NCBI GenBank assembly: GCA_051004015.1
Contig: JBPCKT010000072.1
Coordinates: 1 to 9,450, forward strand
Length of the DNA: 9,450 nucleotides
DNA from: SXOA01 sp051004015
Lineage (GTDB): Bacteria; Planctomycetota; Planctomycetia; Pirellulales; Pirellulaceae
Reading direction: 5' to 3'
Shown: one piece after another, positions 6,491 to 9,450 of the stretch
Position numbering within the stretch: the stretch's first letter is position 1
Layout: each line of letters starts with the position of its first letter
Made by a program: the position numbers and the translations under genes
The notes under the pieces: model-generated
Databases searched by the model: none
What the model saw: the letters and a program-made list of their open reading frames with translations, nothing else
What the model was told of the DNA's origin: nothing

Positions 6491-7198
6491 TTACACATGC
6501 AGGATCGCGTCCGCCAGCGGCAGCGTGACGATGATTCGCGTCCCTTGGCCGGGGAAGCTGTCGATTTCCGTCGTGCCGCCGAAGAGCCGGGCGCGTTCCC
6601 GCATGCCGGCCAGGCCGTAGCGGGTCTTCTTCACCTGAGCCGGATCGAAGCCGACCCCCCAGTCCTGGATGCCGACCCGCAGCTCATGGTCGGTCTGCCT
6701 CACGCGAACTTCGGCCTTCAGCGCCTGGCTGTGCCGCCAGACGTTGTTGAGGGCCTCCTGCACAATGCGGAGGACCACCATCTCCACGGCAGGCGTCAGA
6801 TGGACGAAGCTGACGTTGGCGGTCAGATCGATTTCCAAGCCCTGGTCGTCGCGGAAGCGCGCGGCCAGATTTTCCAGCGAATTGACGAGGCCCCGCTCAT
6901 CGAGCACTACCGGAATCAGTCCCTGGATCAGCCGGCGGGCTTCAGTCACGCCGTCGCGGAGAATCCGCAAGCCGCGATCGCACGCCTCCTTGTCCTTTTC
7001 ATCGGCAAAGGACGCCCCTTCCGCTGCCGCATCCAGGAAGATAAGGGCCGCCGTCATGTCCTGCACGATGCCGTCATGGATTTCAAAGGCCAGGAGCTGC
7101 CGGTCCCTTTCGTGAAACTCCAGCGTGCGCAAAAGCTGCTGCCGCTCGGCTTTGAGGGCTTGTAATTCCTGCTCGGCGCTGGGACGGTCGGTGGACAT
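6491..7198 (-). CDS. Small soluble sensor histidine kinase (HisKA_3/NarX-DegS class)
   Basis: The product is 235 aa. A short N-terminal coiled coil (about 6-34) is followed by the HisKA_3 dimerisation box 'AFEIHDGIVQDM' (37-48), in which His41 is the predicted phosphoacceptor. A HATPase_c domain follows: N-box 'IVQEALNNVWRH' (145-156), G1 'DWGVGFDP' (179-186), G2 'YGLAGMRERARLFGG' (194-208) and the closing 'GQGTRIIVTLPL' (217-228). All key kinase residues appear present. It has no transmembrane segment and no PAS, GAF or receiver domain, so it must sense through the coiled coil or a partner protein. The usual partner is a NarL/LuxR-type response regulator, and none lies in the window. It starts 12 bp after the xylA stop, on the same strand, which suggests co-transcription. 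The RBS is weak. Confidence 0.9.
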   Translation of the reverse strand: MSTDRPSAEQELQALKAERQQLLRTLEFHERDRQLLAFEIHDGIVQDMTAALIFLDAAAEGASFADEKDKEACDRGLRILRDGVTEARRLIQGLIPVVLDERGLVNSLENLAARFRDDQGLEIDLTANVSFVHLTPAVEMVVLRIVQEALNNVWRHSQALKAEVRVRQTDHELRVGIQDWGVGFDPAQVKKTRYGLAGMRERARLFGGTTEIDSFPGQGTRIIVTLPLADAILHV

Positions 7199-7210
7199 GA
7201 CCGACGTTGA

Positions 7211-8521
7211 TTATAGATACCGATTGAACAGATTCTCCAGCATCTCCTGCCGGCCGCTCTTGTTGGGGGAGATGTCCCCCTTGGCCATCATATACTTCTC
7301 CAGCTTCGTGAAGTCGGTTTTTCCCGCTTCAATCTCCGCCCCGATGCCGCTGTCGAAGCTGCTGTAGCGGTCCTTCACGAATTTGGCGAACTCCCCTTCG
7401 GCCCGGATGGCGGCTGCGATCTTCAGGCCGCGTGCGAAGGCGTCCATGCCGCCGACGTGGGCGTGGAACAGGTCGACGGGCTCGAAGCTTTCGCGGCGGA
7501 CCTTGGCGTCAAAGTTCACGCCGCCGCTGCCGATGCCGCCGTGCTTGAGGATCATCCACATAATCTCGGCGGTCAGATAGTAGTTGGTCGGGAACTGGTC
7601 GGTGTCCCAGCCGAGCATCAGGTCGCCGGTGTTGGCGTCGATGGAGCCGAGCGCCCCCTGGGCCCCTGCGTAGTCGAGCTCGTGCATCATCGTGTGGCCG
7701 GCGAGCGTGGCGTGGTTGGTCTCGATGTTGAGCTTAAAATGCTTCATGAGGTCGTACTGCCGCAGGAAGTTGAGGCAGGCGGCCGCGTCGCTGTCGTACT
7801 GGTGCTTGGTCGGCTCCTTCGGCTTGGGCTCGATCAGGAAAGTCCCTTTGAAGCCGATCTGCTTCGCGTAATCGACCGCCATGTGGAAGAAACGGCCGAG
7901 GTGGTCGAGCTCCCGCTTCATGTCGGTGCCGAGCAGATTTTGGTATCCTTCGCGGCCCCCCCAGAAGACATAGTTCTCGCCGCCGAGCTCTAGGGTCACC
8001 TCCAGGCACTTCTTCACCTGGCAGGCGGCATAGGCGAAGACGTCGGCATTGCAGGTGGTCGCCGCTCCGTGCATATACCGCGGGTGGCTGAACATGTTGG
8101 CCGTCCCCCACAGCAGCTTGATCCCCGTCCGCTGCTGCTCTTCCTTCAGCACTTTCACCACGGCGTCGAAATTCTTGTTGCTTTCGGCGACCGTCTTCCC
8201 CTCGGGGGCCACGTCCCGATCATGGAACGCATAGAACGGGGCCCCGACCTTCTCGATGAACTCAAACGCCACCCGCGCCCGCCGCTGAGCGTTCTCCACG
8301 CTGTCGCTCCCATCATCCCACGGCCGCACCATCGTCGCCGAGCCGAACGGATCGCTCCCCGTCCCACGGAACGTGTGCCAATACACCACCGCAAACCGGA
8401 GCTGCTCCTTCATCGTCTTCCCCTCGACGACTTCGCTCTCGTTGTACCAGCGAAACGCCAGCGGATTCTTCGACTGCGGACCTTCGTACTTGATCTTCTG
8501 AATTTCGGGAAATGCGGGCAT
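7211..8521 (-). CDS. xylA: Xylose isomerase
   Basis: XylA interconverts D-xylose and D-xylulose (and glucose/fructose) in the cytoplasm, using two divalent metals (Mg, Mn or Co). From the ATG at 8521 the protein is 436 aa, the normal class II (E. coli-like) length. The frame extends 12 codons upstream to a TTG at 8557, which I rejected because of length and codon type. Catalytic residues are intact: His100 and Asp103 in 'FHDRD', Glu231 and Lys233 in 'IEPKPKEP', Glu267 and His270 in 'NIETNH', Asp295 in 'GSIDAN', Asp306 and Asp308 in 'GWDTDQFP', Asp338 in 'NFDAKVRR'. Each is one less than the E. coli number as I recall it, so the alignment is essentially ungapped. Other signatures are 'VVYWHTFRGTGSDPFG' and 'VFWGGREGY'. 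No xylulokinase gene is adjacent. A histidine kinase gene follows 12 bp downstream. Confidence 0.97.
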   Translation of the reverse strand: MPAFPEIQKIKYEGPQSKNPLAFRWYNESEVVEGKTMKEQLRFAVVYWHTFRGTGSDPFGSATMVRPWDDGSDSVENAQRRARVAFEFIEKVGAPFYAFHDRDVAPEGKTVAESNKNFDAVVKVLKEEQQRTGIKLLWGTANMFSHPRYMHGAATTCNADVFAYAACQVKKCLEVTLELGGENYVFWGGREGYQNLLGTDMKRELDHLGRFFHMAVDYAKQIGFKGTFLIEPKPKEPTKHQYDSDAAACLNFLRQYDLMKHFKLNIETNHATLAGHTMMHELDYAGAQGALGSIDANTGDLMLGWDTDQFPTNYYLTAEIMWMILKHGGIGSGGVNFDAKVRRESFEPVDLFHAHVGGMDAFARGLKIAAAIRAEGEFAKFVKDRYSSFDSGIGAEIEAGKTDFTKLEKYMMAKGDISPNKSGRQEMLENLFNRYL

Positions 8522-8638
8522 GGGAGGCTCGTGATTATTGGACGTAAGAATGGGCAAGAAACCAAAATCGTGACAGATTGGCTGGGGACTGACAAGGAGC
8601 CTGCACGTCGCTGGATTGAACAGCGGAGATCGCTGAGG

Positions 8639-9037
8639 TTACTTGAGCAGCGCTACAAATCCGGCCTGCTCGAAGTGCTTGTCGCCGGTCAATGCCTCGC
8701 GAAGACCGTGATCTTCCATGACAACAAAGGAAATGCAATCGGTCAGTGACCAGTCTTTGTCCGACCGGCTGGCGAACAGATCAAGGCCGCGATCAAGCAG
8801 GCCAGAATCGAGCGGCGCAATGGCAATCCGTTCGCTGGCACGCATTCCGGCGATGAGCGCGAGAAAGTCAGCATGGTCCGCGGCCCGGCAGCACGCGTTG
8901 CCAAGCTCCAAGATGATGAATTCGGTCGTCACGATCGGCCGATTTTTCCGCAGTTCGCCGATGGCGCGAGGGTACAAAGAATCGTCGGAGCGCAGCAAGG
9001 CGAGATAGAACGACGTGTCCGCAAATACGGCGTTCAC
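8639..9037 (-). CDS. PIN-domain ribonuclease toxin (VapC-like)
   Basis: The product is 132 aa, the typical length of a stand-alone PIN toxin. Acidic metal-binding residues are present: Asp7 in 'VFADTSFYLAL', Glu44 in 'FIILELGNA', Asp100 in 'WSLTDCISFVV' and Asp119 in 'TGDKHFEQAGF'. PIN toxins are Mg-dependent endoribonucleases that cut tRNA, rRNA or mRNA and are held inactive by their antitoxin. The target of this one is unknown. The start is a GTG at 9037 whose first four bases (GTGA) also contain the stop of the upstream antitoxin, so translation is coupled. Reading the start there gives the standard N-terminus with Asp close to it. The gene ends 117 bp before the xylA start, and that spacer shows no clear promoter. 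Confidence 0.9.
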   Translation of the reverse strand: MNAVFADTSFYLALLRSDDSLYPRAIGELRKNRPIVTTEFIILELGNACCRAADHADFLALIAGMRASERIAIAPLDSGLLDRGLDLFASRSDKDWSLTDCISFVVMEDHGLREALTGDKHFEQAGFVALLK

Positions 9038-9255
9038 GATTTCTTCGGTTCCCCGCTGACGTAGTGGCCGTGATTGAGCGAATAGTCCGTCGGTAGGTAC
9101 GGACGTGGCTTGGCCAACTTTAGAGCCAGTTCCAGAAACGCATCTTGCTCCGGACTCAATTCCCGCGGAGTTACCTCGACCTTCGTTCCTTCAGGAAACG
9201 AAATCCCCTCTGGAAGAACAACTACGCCATTGCTAACGACTCCGGTGACGCTCAT
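9034..9255 (-). CDS. Antitoxin of the PIN toxin (DUF104-like)
   Basis: The product is 73 aa. Residues 1-30 ('VTGVVSNGVVVLPEGI', 'FPEGTKVEVTP') form the short beta-rich N-terminal domain of DUF104/AF2212-like antitoxins, which usually pair with PIN toxins. The middle is helical ('ELSPEQDAFLELALKLAK') and the polar tail ('DYSLNHGHYVSGEPKKS') is the likely toxin-binding segment, as in similar small antitoxins. The gene precedes its toxin and overlaps it by 4 bp (GTGA, 9034-9037), the classic type II arrangement. AGGG lies 2 bases before the ATG, too close to be a strong RBS. The likely autoregulated promoter would lie between 9256 and the inverted repeat at 9326, but I cannot place it. Confidence 0.85.
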   Translation of the reverse strand: MSVTGVVSNGVVVLPEGISFPEGTKVEVTPRELSPEQDAFLELALKLAKPRPYLPTDYSLNHGHYVSGEPKKS

Positions 9256-9325
9256 ACCCTATTCTTACATCGCAGGCGGTCGCGGAGCAAGTTTGGATTT
9301 GGTTGCGACGGCCCCGCCTTCTCCC

Positions 9326-9405
9326 TCTCTGCGACCTTTGCGCCTTTGCGTGATGCTTTTGCATTAGAAAAGGGGCATCACGCAAAGGCGCGGAGCCCGC
9401 AGAGA
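9326..9405. repeat. Inverted repeat with 31-bp arms (dispersed palindromic element)
   Basis: The left arm (9326-9356) and right arm (9375-9405) are complementary at 27 of 31 positions, including an unbroken 17-bp inner block that contains GCGCCTTTGCGT (9340-9351). The 18-nt loop can extend the stem, with CTTTT (9356-9360) pairing to AAAAG (9368-9372). A single arm of the same element lies at 3466-3490. The element sits about 70 bp upstream of the antitoxin start, in an otherwise gene-free stretch (9256-9450). No transposase is present, so it could be a MITE- or REP-like element. No gene was recognised in the last 45 bases. Confidence 0.75.
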
Positions 9406-9450
9406 CAATACGGGTTCCTCTTCTCTATTCGGGTGTTAGCGAGTGGTTGA

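Noticed and set aside
6485..7165. 226-codon plus-strand frame opposite the histidine kinase
   Set aside because: The kinase on the minus strand has all its motifs, and this frame has none.
7457..7993. Open frame on the plus strand opposite xylA
   Set aside because: It overlaps conserved catalytic regions of xylA and its V/E/G-rich translation is typical of antisense shadow.
8522..8557. Twelve-codon N-terminal extension of XylA from a TTG start
   Set aside because: The ATG at 8521 gives the exact family length and residue numbering one off E. coli, and the extension has no conserved character.
8069..8749. 226-codon plus-strand frame spanning the 5' half of xylA, the 117-bp spacer and the end of the PIN gene
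   Set aside because: The only new territory it covers is the short spacer. The protein has no recognisable motif and the frame is explained by antisense bias.
9256..9290. Promoter TTGCTC-17-TAAGAA for the antitoxin
   Set aside because: The -10 match is poor and would place the transcript start at or after the ATG, so it is not strong enough to annotate.

Overview
The window looks like chromosomal DNA from a GC-rich planctomycete, probably Pirellulales- or Gemmatales-like. The evidence is a membrane-anchored leucine-rich-repeat protein with the 'FSLRTLL' N-terminal signature common in that phylum, a secreted DUF1080 protein, a fused SUMT/uroporphyrinogen-III synthase, and start codons that mostly lack good Shine-Dalgarno sites. 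Lineage is inferred from protein style, not from a marker gene.

Layout, left to right. Positions 194-1557 (minus strand) hold one LRR gene that is broken by a frameshift near 584-587. Positions 1558-2125 are a gene-free spacer with several hairpins and a probable terminator. Positions 2126-3463 (minus) encode a cytoplasmic TPR protein. The divergent spacer 3464-3626 is largely made of two short dispersed repeat types. Positions 3627-5150 (plus) encode the bifunctional siroheme/tetrapyrrole enzyme CobA-HemD. Positions 5382-6455 (plus) encode a secreted DUF1080 (3-keto-disaccharide hydrolase-type) protein. Converging on it from the right, on the minus strand, are a toxin-antitoxin pair (antitoxin 9034-9255, PIN toxin 8639-9037), xylose isomerase xylA (7211-8521) and, 12 bp after xylA, a small soluble HisKA_3-type histidine kinase (6491-7198). 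A 31-bp-armed inverted repeat lies upstream of the toxin-antitoxin pair at 9326-9405. It shares its core with the repeat in front of the TPR gene.

Functional links are loose. xylA and the kinase look co-transcribed, and the antitoxin and toxin are translationally coupled through a GTGA overlap. The other genes look like independent housekeeping or lineage-specific units. I found no convincing new multi-gene system. The points most worth a second look are the frameshifted LRR gene, the xylA-kinase pairing and the dispersed palindromic repeat family.
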